DNA from: Cystobacter fuscus
GTDB taxonomy: Bacteria; Myxococcota; Myxococcia; Myxococcales; Myxococcaceae
Reading direction: 5' to 3'
DNA length: 64,000 nt
NCBI RefSeq assembly: GCF_002305875.1
Contig: NZ_CP022098.1
Location: 7,130,001-7,194,000, forward strand
The translations under genes and the position numbers were made by a program. Under the pieces are notes generated by a model. That model had not been told where the DNA came from, searched no databases, and saw nothing but the letters and a program-made list of their open reading frames with translations. Position 1 is the stretch's first letter, and every line of letters begins with the position of its first letter. Below, piece by piece: positions 52,124 to 59,542 of the stretch.

Positions 52124-52145
52124 ATTTCACCTCCTGGAGATAACC

Positions 52146-52616
52146 ATGGGCGAGGAGCGTTCCTGGGAAGGCAACTGGAGGGTCCGCCTGTATGAGCGGA
52201 TCCGTGAGCGCGGCTACGATTCGCTCACCGCCTTCGCCGAGGCGCGTCCCACCGCTTCGTTGATGGCACTGGCGGACGAGCTTGGCGAGAATGACATCGC
52301 GGCAGTGCAGGTGTTCAGCGGGTTGGTCGCCGAAGCGGAGCGAAGCTGCAAGGTCACGCGTTTGGTGCGCGGGCAACTCGTGCGCGAACTGTCTCAGCAT
52401 CTCCCAAACGGCTGGCCGGTCGTGCTGGACGATGCGACTCGCTTCGATCTCGCGCATGCACTCGCCCGTTGGACGACATACACGCCAGAAACGCATAAGG
52501 AACGTGTCAAGCAGGCCAGGGCAGCGCTCCGCGCCTCGCCACCGCCGCCCGGGTGGCACCCGCTCGGCCCTGACGACGAGTTGCTGCGCACGCTCCTACC
52601 CGACGAGGAAGCCTGA
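52146..52616 (+). CDS. Tandem immunity-type protein 3
   Basis: A 156-residue paralogue, again 493 bases on. It reads AYERIRERGYDSL-like at the start (exactly: LYERIRERGYDSLTAFAEA) and TPETHKERVKQARAAL near the end. That is closer to copy 4 than to copies 1 and 2 in the C-terminal third, and closer to copy 1 in the middle (FSGLVAEAER). This mosaic suggests recombination between copies. Confidence 0.68.
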   Translation: MGEERSWEGNWRVRLYERIRERGYDSLTAFAEARPTASLMALADELGENDIAAVQVFSGLVAEAERSCKVTRLVRGQLVRELSQHLPNGWPVVLDDATRFDLAHALARWTTYTPETHKERVKQARAALRASPPPPGWHPLGPDDELLRTLLPDEEA

Positions 52617-52638
52617 ACTTCATCTCCTGGAGAGAACC

Positions 52639-53109
52639 ATGAGCCGGGACCATTCCTGGAGGGGGAATTGGAAGGGCCGCATGTACGAGCGAGTCCGTGA
52701 GCGCGGCTACGATTCGCTCACCGCCTTCGCGAACGCACGCCCTACAGCCTCGCTGGTGGCGCTGGCTGAGGAGCTTGGCGAGGACGATGTCGCCGGGATG
52801 CAGGTGTTGAGCGAGTTGCTCGCCGAGGCGGAACAGCGTAAGCGGATCGCACGCTTTGTGCGCGATATGCTTGTACGCGAATTGTCCGAGTGTCTTCCCA
52901 ACGGCTGGCCAGCTGTGCTGGATGACGCCAGCCGCTTCAAGGTTGCCAAGGCGCTCGGCTCGTGGATTGCCGATACCCCAGAAACTCATAAGGAGCGTGT
53001 CAGGCAGGTCAGAACAGCCCTCCTCGCCACGCCACCGCCCCCAGGCTGGCACCCCCTCGGGCCCGACGACGAGTTGCTGCTCACTCTTCTGCCCGACAAG
53101 GAAGTCTGA
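52639..53109 (+). CDS. Tandem immunity-type protein 4
   Basis: A 156-residue paralogue at the next 493-base step. Its middle (VLSELLAEAEQRKRIARFVR) follows copy 2, while its C-terminal part (TPETHKERVRQVRTALLAT) follows copy 3, again a mosaic. The same short spacer and GGAGAG ribosome-binding site precede it. Confidence 0.68.
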   Translation: MSRDHSWRGNWKGRMYERVRERGYDSLTAFANARPTASLVALAEELGEDDVAGMQVLSELLAEAEQRKRIARFVRDMLVRELSECLPNGWPAVLDDASRFKVAKALGSWIADTPETHKERVRQVRTALLATPPPPGWHPLGPDDELLLTLLPDKEV

Positions 53110-53131
53110 ATTTCTCCCCTTGGAGAGGAAA

Positions 53132-53341
53132 ATGAGCAACGGAAGTGCCTGGCAGGGCAACGTGAAAGCTCGCCTGTACGAGCGGGTTCGCGAACGTGGT
53201 TACGATTCTCTCACCGCCTTCAAGGAGCGCGCTGACAAAGCCGGCGACGCACTCCTTGCAACCCCACCACCGCCCGGGTGGCGACCGCTCGGACCCGACG
53301 ACGAGCTACTGCGCACGCACCTGCCCGACGAGGAAGTCTGA
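53132..53341 (+). CDS. Tandem immunity-type protein 5, internally deleted
   Basis: A 69-residue version in the fifth position. It keeps the N-terminal block (AWQGNVKARLYERVRERG) and the C-terminal block (PGWRPLGPDDELLRTHLPDE) but lacks 261 bases (87 codons) of the centre, joined in frame at FKERADKAGD. The variable part that would recognise a toxin is gone, so it is probably inactive, although it could still be translated. Confidence 0.6.
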   Translation: MSNGSAWQGNVKARLYERVRERGYDSLTAFKERADKAGDALLATPPPPGWRPLGPDDELLRTHLPDEEV

Positions 53342-53473
53342 ACTTCACCTTCTGGAGAGGATTGTGTTCAAGGGGGCTATTGCCCCTGGCCGTCGGCGGG
53401 TGCGACCAGCGAATGGGAGTAGCCCGCGGCCACGGATATGGCTCATCAGGGAACTTCTCCAGGGCCCAGCCTG

Positions 53474-53719
53474 CTAGAGTTCGTCCCAGATCGGGGCGTC
53501 GGTCAAGAAGAGGCCGCGTCTCGCGAGCATGAGTTCGTTCTCCAACGCGGCCTGTAGCTGCTGGTACAAAAGCGAGTCATCGGCGAACTTCTCTGCGGCC
53601 TCGCGCGCAAGCGCCGGGTCTTCACAGAGCGCCTCGAACCTGGCAGCGTCATGCCCCGCCCCGGCGCGGATGGCATCGATCTTCGCGAAAAACCAGTGTG
53701 CGGCCTCGTTGGATTTCAT
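53474..53719 (-). CDS. Orphan immunity-type protein, copy 2 of a second family
   Basis: An 82-residue acidic helical protein from the ATG at 53719 (SNEAAHWFFAKIDAIRAGAG). It is a clear paralogue of the proteins at 54058-54360 (SNEAAHWFCSKIDAIRAEAG) and 58152-58430 (ESAVWFCEKIKAIRAAAG), and it shares LARRGLFLTDAP against LARRGIFLVDGP. It is shorter at the C-terminus. The toxin fragment upstream has lost its end, so it is an orphan, likely kept as an immunity gene. That function is inferred. Confidence 0.65.
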   Translation of the reverse strand: MKSNEAAHWFFAKIDAIRAGAGHDAARFEALCEDPALAREAAEKFADDSLLYQQLQAALENELMLARRGLFLTDAPIWDEL

Positions 53720-54049
53720 TTTGCTCCCCGCGCATCTGCCAGAAGACCGCCGCGTCAACATCGCGGCGTCGGGCTGAGAGATAATCAATCCCCTCGAGCT
53801 TGGGCGTGAGGGCCGCCTGCGCTTCGAACGCGCGGAAGTCGCGGTTTATACAGTGGACGAGTAAACGCGCGGTGAGGCACGCCCGAGGTGTTCGCGGCAA
53901 ATTGCGGCGGGTCTCCTCTTTCCCAGAAGCCAGCGACGCACGGAGTAATCGTTGACGACAACCTTTCGCCTCCGGGGTGCCCGGGCTCGGCGTCGCGACG
54001 AGGAGTTCGTCGACGGTGACGACAGGGGGACTTGGGAGCGCCAGGGCGC
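53720..54049 (-). pseudogene. Orphan toxin C-terminal module without signal peptide or start
   Basis: Read in the right frame this stretch gives VDELLVATPSPGTPEAKGC, then CRQRLLRASLASGKEETRR, RACLTARLLVHCINRDF and RRRDVDAAVFWQMR. That is residue for residue a homologue of the C-terminal domain of the protein at 54357-55019. It begins right behind the stop of the intact immunity gene, has no export signal, and loses the last 37 or so codons, running straight into the start of the orphan immunity gene. It is a displaced C-terminal cassette and would be silent unless recombined onto a full-length gene. Confidence 0.7.
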
Positions 54050-54057
54050 CTCACGTG

Positions 54058-54360
54058 TTATCTGGACTTTTTCAGAAAACGGAGGGCCTCTCGAGTGTGG
54101 CGCTGCAACTCGGCGACCTGCTCGTCGGTCGGTGGTCCGTCGACCAAGAAAATTCCTCTCCTTGCGAGTGGGAGTTCAAGCTCAATGGCATTTTTGAGCT
54201 GCGCGAACAGGAAGGGATCATCAGGGAACTTCTCTAGGGCCTCGCGCTCGAGCGCGGGATCCTGGCATAGCGCTTCCATTTTCTTGGCGTCGTGCCCCGC
54301 CTCAGCGCGGATCGCGTCGATCTTCGAGCAAAACCAATGTGCAGCTTCATTAGACTTCAT
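54058..54360 (-). CDS. Immunity-type protein coupled to the exported toxin candidate
   Basis: A 100-residue helical cytoplasmic protein. Its start overlaps the stop of the gene upstream by four bases (ATGA), so the two are translated together. It shares the pattern AHWFCSKIDAIRAEAGHDAK and LPLARRGIFLVDGPPTDEQ with two other copies in the window. Size, coupling and duplication behind a variable exported protein are the marks of an immunity gene. No family name is known to me. Confidence 0.68.
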   Translation of the reverse strand: MKSNEAAHWFCSKIDAIRAEAGHDAKKMEALCQDPALEREALEKFPDDPFLFAQLKNAIELELPLARRGIFLVDGPPTDEQVAELQRHTREALRFLKKSR

Positions 54361-55019
54361 TTTGGGCTCCTTGATTGCCTCTCAAACACGGCGAGTATAT
54401 CGCTAACGACAAGCTCAATATCTGGCAGGCTTCGGAAATTCTCACAAAGTCGCATCTGCCAAAAAAATGACGCATCAACCTCGCGGCGTCGAACTGCGAT
54501 GTAGTCAACCCCCTCGGGGGAGGGTGTACGAACTGCCAGTTCCTCGAACGTGCGGAAATCGCGGTTTACACAGTGGACGAGGAGACGCGCGTTAATGCAC
54601 GCCCGAGGACTTGGCGGCAGATTATGGCGGGTCATCTCGTGCCCAGAAGTCCGTGACGCACGAAGTAGGCGTTGCCGGCAGCTTTTCGCCTCCGGGGCTC
54701 CGGGGCTCGGTGTCGCCATGAGTAACTCGTCGATCTCCGGTTGGGGCGTCGTCGAAGGCCTCCTGACAGCTTTCGTCTCCTCATCCGCTGCCCAAATCCC
54801 AGGCTCTCCTGTCGGCGGAAGCACGCGAGCGTTGGGCGAGCGTGCGACCGGCGCGGCATGATCGCCTGGCTGCCCCACCCTGGGTGCCCCCGCTCCCGCG
54901 GGGACGTACCGGGGAACAGGCAATGGGGTGGACGGAGCTGGAGGTGGAGTTGGAGCCACTGCCTGGGCATGCACCACCGTGGCGACCAGCAAGCCGAGCC
55001 CCATTACACGAGAGGTCAT
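54357..55019 (-). CDS. Exported protein with a modular C-terminal domain, toxin candidate
   Basis: A 220-residue exported protein. The ATG at 55019 follows AGGAG at eight bases and opens a signal peptide (MGLGLLVATVVHAQ). A proline-rich linker covers residues 20-75. The C-terminal domain begins near IDELLMATPSPG, contains SCRQRLLRA, RACINARLLVHC and DASFFWQMRLCENF, and so has four cysteines in total. The same domain occurs twice or more nearby without the N-terminal part, each time with an immunity-type gene. That is the logic of polymorphic toxins with exchangeable C-termini. The activity is unknown, with no catalytic motif recognised. If it is not a toxin, it may be an effector of another contact-dependent system. 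Confidence 0.6.
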   Translation of the reverse strand: MTSRVMGLGLLVATVVHAQAVAPTPPPAPSTPLPVPRYVPAGAGAPRVGQPGDHAAPVARSPNARVLPPTGEPGIWAADEETKAVRRPSTTPQPEIDELLMATPSPGAPEAKSCRQRLLRASRTSGHEMTRHNLPPSPRACINARLLVHCVNRDFRTFEELAVRTPSPEGVDYIAVRRREVDASFFWQMRLCENFRSLPDIELVVSDILAVFERQSRSPK

Positions 55020-55099
55020 TCCGAAGACTCCTACTCGAAACGTCATGCCCCGTTCTTTTATCCCCGTTTCCATCGCCCAGGCAAGGCCACCCCCTCCAG

Positions 55100-55280
55100 G
55101 CACCTACAGTGCGTTCCCGCCGCCTGTCGCAGCCACCACCCCACTCAATCCTTGAACCTGAGCGGGAACCGAGCGGTCGATAGTGGTGCAATCCCCCTAT
55201 TGGCCGAAGGAGTTGCGGCCCCAGGTCCATACAGTGCCGTCCCAACGTCGTGTCCGGCCAACGCACCCCACCTGCCAGGA
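55100..55280 (-). pseudogene. RCC1-repeat protein remnant
   Basis: The minus strand reads DGTVWTWGRNSFGQ, the classic RCC1 repeat core, then in a second frame DRSVPAQVQGLSGVVAATGG, the typical following strand. A frameshift separates the two and neither end has gene signals. It is the 3' relic of an RCC1-like surface protein gene lost between the toxin locus and the kinase. Confidence 0.55.
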
Positions 55281-55337
55281 TCGGGTCTCGGGTTCATCTG
55301 ACTGGTAGTCTCCGAGTCCTCTCGGAGGTACGACTGG

Positions 55338-57077
55338 ATGCACGAGGACAGCAGCGCGTCGTGGGGCGAGCCGCTCGGGCTCGCGCTGGAGCCGGGCACG
55401 CAGGTGGCCGGCTACACCCTGGAAGCGATCCTGGCCACCGGCGGCTCGGGCACCGTGTACCTCGCCCGCCGGGGCCACCAGCGCGTCGCCCTCAAGCTGG
55501 TGCCCCGCGACGTCTGGGGCGAGCGCGAGGTGGATGCCCTGCGCCGGGTGCGGCATCCCCAGGTGGTGAGCCTGCTCGGCTATGGGCTGTGGCCCGAGCA
55601 GCGGCCTCACTTCCTCGTCCTCATCCTGGAACTCGTCGAGGGGCTCGCCCTGGATGTCTGGGCGCACGAACACAACCCGAGTGCCCGGCAGTTGGTGCGA
55701 CAGGTGCTGCTGCCGCTCGCCCACGCCCTGGCCCAGGTGCACGCGGTGGGGGTGGTGCATCGGGACATCAAGGAGTCCAACGTCGTCATGCGCGCGGCGG
55801 ACGGACTGCCGGTGCTCGTGGACTTCGGATCCGCGCGCTGTGAGGGGGCTCCGCGGCTGACGGAGCGCATGCCGCCGGGCACGCGCGAGTACCGCAGTCC
55901 CGAGATGCTGCGCTTCTCACGCGAGTGGGACGGTGGCCACTACCCGGCCACGCCCTCGGACGATCTGTGGGCGTTGGGCGTCACCCTGTACTGGCTGCTC
56001 ACGCGCGAGCTGCCCTTCGGGGACCGCGACGGGCCGCTGGCCCAGCGCATTCTCGAGCAGGCCCCCCGGCCGGTGCATGACGTCAACCCCCGGGTGCCCC
56101 GGGCGCTGGGCGACGTGTGTCTGCGCATGCTGGAGAAGGAGCCCTCGGCGCGCTACCCCACCCCCGAGGCGCTCGCGGAGGCGCTCGCGGAGGCGCTGGC
56201 CCGGGCCGATGACACCTGGGACGTGCCCCTGCAACCCGCCCCGCCCCGGCCGCCCATGCCGACCCCCCGCCCTCCAGAGCCGCCCACTCCGGTCACCTCG
56301 GTCCGGGCGCCCCCGGGACGGGAAGCAGTGGCCCGCCGCGGACAGCCCGGCGCCTGGCTCGTCATGTTGTTGGGGGTGCTGGGCGTGCTGTTCTGGAGCA
56401 GGAACAGCCCCCCAACCCCACGTGTTGAGTCGCTCGCTCCCTTCCCCCCATCCCAGGGCACCCAGCGCCAGGAATTGGCGCTCGCGCCACCTACGGGTGA
56501 AGTTGGGCACAGCGCGAGACCTTCGAGGTCATCAGCCCCCGCGCTCGTCACCCAAGCGACGCTCCGAGAGGACCCTCCCATGCTCAAGTCTCCGAAGTCC
56601 CGCGCCCCCCTCGCCGCCACGGCGGGCCTCGCCGCCTGCGTCGGGCTCGGTTGCGCAAGCGCGCCGCGGCCCGTCGTGGACCCGCCTCCGCCGCCCATCC
56701 CCTGCCCGGCGGGCGCGGCCCAGACCTATAAGGCCTACCGCACCCTGAGGAGCACCAGCGTTCTCTTCGAAGTCGCGGCGGATAGGACCGTTATCATGCA
56801 TAACAATGCGCCCCTCCGCGTCCAACTCATCCGGAAGTGGGGAGACATTCCCGAAGACACTCCATTGCTCGGACGCACCTGGTTTGGAAAAGACCGCGTC
56901 TATGGAAGGTTCACGGAGGCCATCCTCCCCTCCGGCGAGCGCCTGCCCATCTGCCTCGACCTGGACTTCAATGGGCCTGGTGTTCCCATGCGACCAGGAA
57001 GCACGCGCACGGTCGCCCGCCTCAACACCATCTCCGCAGGCGCAGACGTCGCTCCCGAGAGCATGGACAATCAGTAG
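55338..57077 (+). CDS. Membrane Ser/Thr protein kinase, read through into a lipoprotein
   Basis: A 579-residue frame. Residues 22-285 are a eukaryotic-type kinase: a glycine loop (ATGGSGTVYLA), the lysine in VALKLV, the catalytic HRDIKESN, DFGSAR and an SPE in place of APE. A Pro-rich linker leads to one membrane helix (GAWLVMLLGVLGVLFW, near 340). GGAGG precedes the start. After the helix the frame does not stop but continues through MLKSPKSRAPLAATAGLAA, a second, lipoprotein-type signal with VGLGC. Its 165-residue product has its own ribosome-binding site. So this is either a fusion or two genes in one frame. The next gene encodes a DUF2381 protein, a usual neighbour of such kinases in myxobacteria. 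Confidence 0.85.
   Translation: MHEDSSASWGEPLGLALEPGTQVAGYTLEAILATGGSGTVYLARRGHQRVALKLVPRDVWGEREVDALRRVRHPQVVSLLGYGLWPEQRPHFLVLILELVEGLALDVWAHEHNPSARQLVRQVLLPLAHALAQVHAVGVVHRDIKESNVVMRAADGLPVLVDFGSARCEGAPRLTERMPPGTREYRSPEMLRFSREWDGGHYPATPSDDLWALGVTLYWLLTRELPFGDRDGPLAQRILEQAPRPVHDVNPRVPRALGDVCLRMLEKEPSARYPTPEALAEALAEALARADDTWDVPLQPAPPRPPMPTPRPPEPPTPVTSVRAPPGREAVARRGQPGAWLVMLLGVLGVLFWSRNSPPTPRVESLAPFPPSQGTQRQELALAPPTGEVGHSARPSRSSAPALVTQATLREDPPMLKSPKSRAPLAATAGLAACVGLGCASAPRPVVDPPPPPIPCPAGAAQTYKAYRTLRSTSVLFEVAADRTVIMHNNAPLRVQLIRKWGDIPEDTPLLGRTWFGKDRVYGRFTEAILPSGERLPICLDLDFNGPGVPMRPGSTRTVARLNTISAGADVAPESMDNQ
56581..57077 (+). CDS. Possible separate lipoprotein started inside the kinase frame
   Basis: An ATG at 56581 with GAGAGGA six bases upstream opens a lipoprotein signal (AATAGLAACVGLGC, lipobox GLGC near residue 24). 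The mature part of about 140 residues begins with proline-rich sequence and contains SVLFEVAADRTVIMHNN. Read alone it is a normal exported lipoprotein; read as part of the kinase it would place a signal peptide in the periplasmic part of a membrane protein. The frame is shared with the kinase, with no stop between them. I favour internal initiation over a true fusion. Confidence 0.45.
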
Positions 57078-57090
57078 GTGGAGTGCTCCC

Positions 57091-57996
57091 ATGCTCACGC
57101 TTCTCGCCTCCTGGTTGCTGGCGTCATCGCCGCTCCCTTCATCACCCGCGGAGCAGCGCCCGAGCGACGACTGCGAAGACATCCGGCGTCTCGAGTTATC
57201 CCCTCCCGTGCTGTCCCCGCCGCGCATCTGCGTCAGTCCCGGAACCCTGACGGGAGTGATTTTCGATCATCCCGTGGTGGTGGAATTGCAGGAGGAGGTC
57301 CGATTCGTCGAGATCACTCGCGGGAGGATGGGCATCGCGTTCATCCCGCCGCGCGACCTGCGGCCAGGAGAAACCTTACGGCTGACCGCGGTGCTGGGAG
57401 TCGGGGAGACGAGCCAGAACCTGACCTTCGTGCTGGTGGCACACCCCGGCCATGGCTCACACCAGATCGAGGTGAGTTACAACCAGCGAAGCTGGCAGTC
57501 CATGAACGATGCTCTGAGTCAAGCCCTGCTGGCCAACAGAAGGTTGAGCGCGGAGAAGGCCGCACTCGCGGAGGAGGGAACTCGAATGCGAGCACAGCTC
57601 GCCCAGCCCACGGGACTGTGCGGAGCCTACGCCGGTGGGCAATTGAGCCAGCGGGGAATCACTTCCCGTCGGATTGACGTCCCCCCGGTACCGGCTGTTG
57701 CGTTGGGGGCGCTGGAAGCAGCGGGTTACCGGGGGAGTTCGAACATCGCCGTGGAGATCATGCTCACTCACCAGACCCCGGAGCCGTGGAGCCTGGAGAA
57801 GGCGACGCTCGTCAACGAGCGGGGGGAGACCCTGAATGCCCTCCGTCACCGGCAAGTCGGCCCGCTCCCACCCGGCGAAAAGCTGCCGGTGTTCGTGGAG
57901 TTCGACCCCACGGACTTCACCCTCGGCAAAGCCACGCTGACGCTCACGGGAACGGGAGGACGGACCCTAACGCTGCCCAATGTCGTCTTCCCGTGA
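57091..57996 (+). CDS. DUF2381-family exported protein
   Basis: A 301-residue protein with a short signal peptide (LLASWLLASSPLPSSPAE) and the pattern of the TIGR02268/DUF2381 myxobacterial paralogous family. The pattern includes an early ICVSPGTLTGVIFDHPV, the VRFVEITRGRMGIAFIPP strand, and a central helix likely to be coiled (NDALSQALLANRRLSAEKA). A C-terminal beta domain (NIAVEIMLTHQTPEPW, KATLTLTGTGGRTLTL) ends the protein. It starts 13 bases after the kinase/lipoprotein frame. Members are usually found beside Ser/Thr kinases, and their function is not established. It probably works outside the membrane with the kinase's C-terminal part. Confidence 0.8.
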   Translation: MLTLLASWLLASSPLPSSPAEQRPSDDCEDIRRLELSPPVLSPPRICVSPGTLTGVIFDHPVVVELQEEVRFVEITRGRMGIAFIPPRDLRPGETLRLTAVLGVGETSQNLTFVLVAHPGHGSHQIEVSYNQRSWQSMNDALSQALLANRRLSAEKAALAEEGTRMRAQLAQPTGLCGAYAGGQLSQRGITSRRIDVPPVPAVALGALEAAGYRGSSNIAVEIMLTHQTPEPWSLEKATLVNERGETLNALRHRQVGPLPPGEKLPVFVEFDPTDFTLGKATLTLTGTGGRTLTLPNVVFP

Positions 57997-58084
57997 CGGT
58001 GTCGCTGTCGCCAGGGACTGGGTGTGTCCACCTGGTCACTGCGTGCGGAGCGGGAAAATGATGCGCGGCCCCACGCGCTCGTGC

Positions 58085-58150
58085 TGCCTCCGGCATGGGC
58101 CTCCAGGACCTGCCGCCGTGGATTGCGGCGGGTCGCCTCGTGCCCAAAGG
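58085..58150 (-). pseudogene. Short relic of another toxin C-terminal module
   Basis: Behind the third immunity copy the minus strand reads FGHEATRRNPRRQ, alignable with SGHEMTRHNLPP of the intact toxin candidate. The DNA agrees over about 30 bases (CACGAGGCGACCCGCCGCAA against CACGAGATGACCCGCCATAA). It suggests one more module once followed here. The match is short. Confidence 0.35.
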
Positions 58151-58151
58151 A

Positions 58152-58430
58152 TTACCCCGACTCATTGCGTCTCTGCAATTCCGCTATCTGCTCGTCCGTC
58201 GGTGGTCCGTCTAATAGAAAGATTCCCACTCTCGCGAGCGGAAGTTCTAGCTCGATGGCTGTGCGCACTTGAGCAACCAAAATGGGATCATCAGGAAACC
58301 GGTCTGCCACCTCGGCAGCAAGTTCCGGGGCCAGTGAGAGCGCCTCAAGCTTCTCGGCATCATGTCCCGCCGCAGCGCGAATGGCCTTGATCTTCTCGCA
58401 GAACCACACCGCACTCTCGACGGTCTTCAT
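58152..58430 (-). CDS. Orphan immunity-type protein, copy 3
   Basis: A 92-residue acidic helical protein, paralogous to those at 54058-54360 and 53474-53719. It shares PELAAEVADRFPDDPILVAQ and LPLARVGIFLLDGPPTDEQ. Its ATG lies within the stop of a toxin-tail relic (ATGA), so the coupling seen in the intact pair is preserved although the toxin is gone. A separated immunity gene may protect against toxins from related strains. Confidence 0.65.
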   Translation of the reverse strand: MKTVESAVWFCEKIKAIRAAAGHDAEKLEALSLAPELAAEVADRFPDDPILVAQVRTAIELELPLARVGIFLLDGPPTDEQIAELQRRNESG

Positions 58431-58558
58431 TTCGTACCTCGGAATTGTTTCTCAAGTGTGGCGACTATGTTTCTGTAAAGCAACTCAATTTGCGGCAAGC
58501 TGCGGAAGGACTCACAAAGCCGCGACTGCCAATAAAAGGGAGTTCGACCCTCGGTGAC
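58427..58558 (-). pseudogene. Tail-end relic of a toxin C-terminal module
   Basis: In one frame this reads YWQSRLCESFRSLPQIELL and continues RNIVATLEKQFRGTK before a stop that overlaps the immunity start. It matches FWQMRLCENFRSLPDIELV and its continuation in the intact protein. Only the last 40 or so codons remain, cut off near the stop of the KAS III-like gene at 58566. Confidence 0.65.
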
Positions 58559-58565
58559 ACGGGTC

Positions 58566-59531
58566 TCAGACGCGCACGAGCAGGGCGAACTGGTGCGCGC
58601 CGATGCCCAGCCCCACCATCACTAGGTACTTCGTGCGCAGCTCGCGATGGAAGCGCGCCAGCGTCACGGGCAGGGAGGCGTGAACCATGTTGCCGAAGTC
58701 CTCGTAGGTATCCAGGTACTCGCGCGGGCGGAGCTGCGCGGCCCAGTGGTCCATCAGCTTGCGCGTGGCCTGGTGGGAGATGAGCGTGACGTCGTCGCGG
58801 TGGATGCCGTGTCTGGCGAGCAACCGCGCCACGAGCCTCGGCGGCCCGTCCATCCCCGAGGACAGGAAGGCCTGGATGCCCGCGTCCGGCGCAATGCCAT
58901 AGGTGGGATGCTCCACCCCCGAGCCGGAACGCGACGCCATGGTCATCGCGCCATACTCGCCGCTGAAGGTGTCCGCCGCCCAGTCCACCAACACCAGACG
59001 CTCGCCCGCCCCCACCACCGCCGCGCCCGCACCATCCCCGATGCCGATGGCATGGCCCTGGCTGTAATCCACGTTGCGCGTCCACCCCGAGCCCACCGCC
59101 ACCAGCGCGTGCCGGATGCTCCCCGCCCGCAACGCCTCCCACGCCAACACCACGCCCATCAGGAAGTTGGCGAAGTCCGCCTGCACCGGGATGACCAGAG
59201 CCTCCTGCCCCAACCTCAACTCGCGGTGCACCGCGTAGAGCGCGTTGGGCGAGATGAACTCCGACACCGACACGTAGCCGTAGAGCCGCTCCACCGCCTC
59301 GGGCCGCACCCCCGCGTCCTCCAACGCCACCCGCCCCGCCCGCGCCGTGAGCGCCGCCAGCGACTCCCCGGGCGCCAGCACCCGGCGCTCCCGGTTGCCA
59401 TAGAAGAGCGCATGCTCCCCTCCTCCCCGGGCCGCGGCGCGCCGCAGCGGCTCGAAGAGCGGATCGTCATTGCGGCGCACCTGCTCCGGCACCGCGGCGC
59501 CCACACCCAACAACGCGAAGTCACTCGACAT
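58566..59531 (-). CDS. KAS III (FabH)-like protein lacking the active-site cysteine
   Basis: A 321-residue thiolase-fold protein of the 3-oxoacyl-ACP synthase III group. The catalytic histidine (ISHQATRKLMDHW) and asparagine (FGNMVHASLP) are in place. The nucleophile segment reads VQADFANFLMG where FabH has AACAGF, so the cysteine is replaced by phenylalanine. It cannot form an acyl-enzyme in the usual way and may decarboxylate, hydrolyse or transfer an acyl group, or bind only. Its start lies 11 bases after the stop of the ThDP enzyme, so the two are surely co-transcribed and may act on one substrate. Confidence 0.82.
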   Translation of the reverse strand: MSSDFALLGVGAAVPEQVRRNDDPLFEPLRRAAARGGGEHALFYGNRERRVLAPGESLAALTARAGRVALEDAGVRPEAVERLYGYVSVSEFISPNALYAVHRELRLGQEALVIPVQADFANFLMGVVLAWEALRAGSIRHALVAVGSGWTRNVDYSQGHAIGIGDGAGAAVVGAGERLVLVDWAADTFSGEYGAMTMASRSGSGVEHPTYGIAPDAGIQAFLSSGMDGPPRLVARLLARHGIHRDDVTLISHQATRKLMDHWAAQLRPREYLDTYEDFGNMVHASLPVTLARFHRELRTKYLVMVGLGIGAHQFALLVRV

Positions 59532-59542
59532 GGTGCGCGTCC

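Larger units (their letters stand above)
51160..53363 (+). repeat. Tandem array of 493-bp units (471-bp gene plus 22-bp spacer)
   Basis: Starts at 51160, 51653, 52146, 52639 and 53132 are spaced by exactly 493 bases. Each of the first four genes is 471 bases and each spacer 22 bases with a conserved ribosome-binding site. After the fifth gene the spacer is present once more (53342-53363), but what follows is not homologous, so the array once had, or was cut within, a sixth unit. Confidence 0.9.

Noticed and set aside
51160-53363. The 493-bp periodic array as a CRISPR or satellite repeat
   Set aside because: The units are whole genes with ribosome-binding sites and conserved reading frames, not short repeats with spacers.
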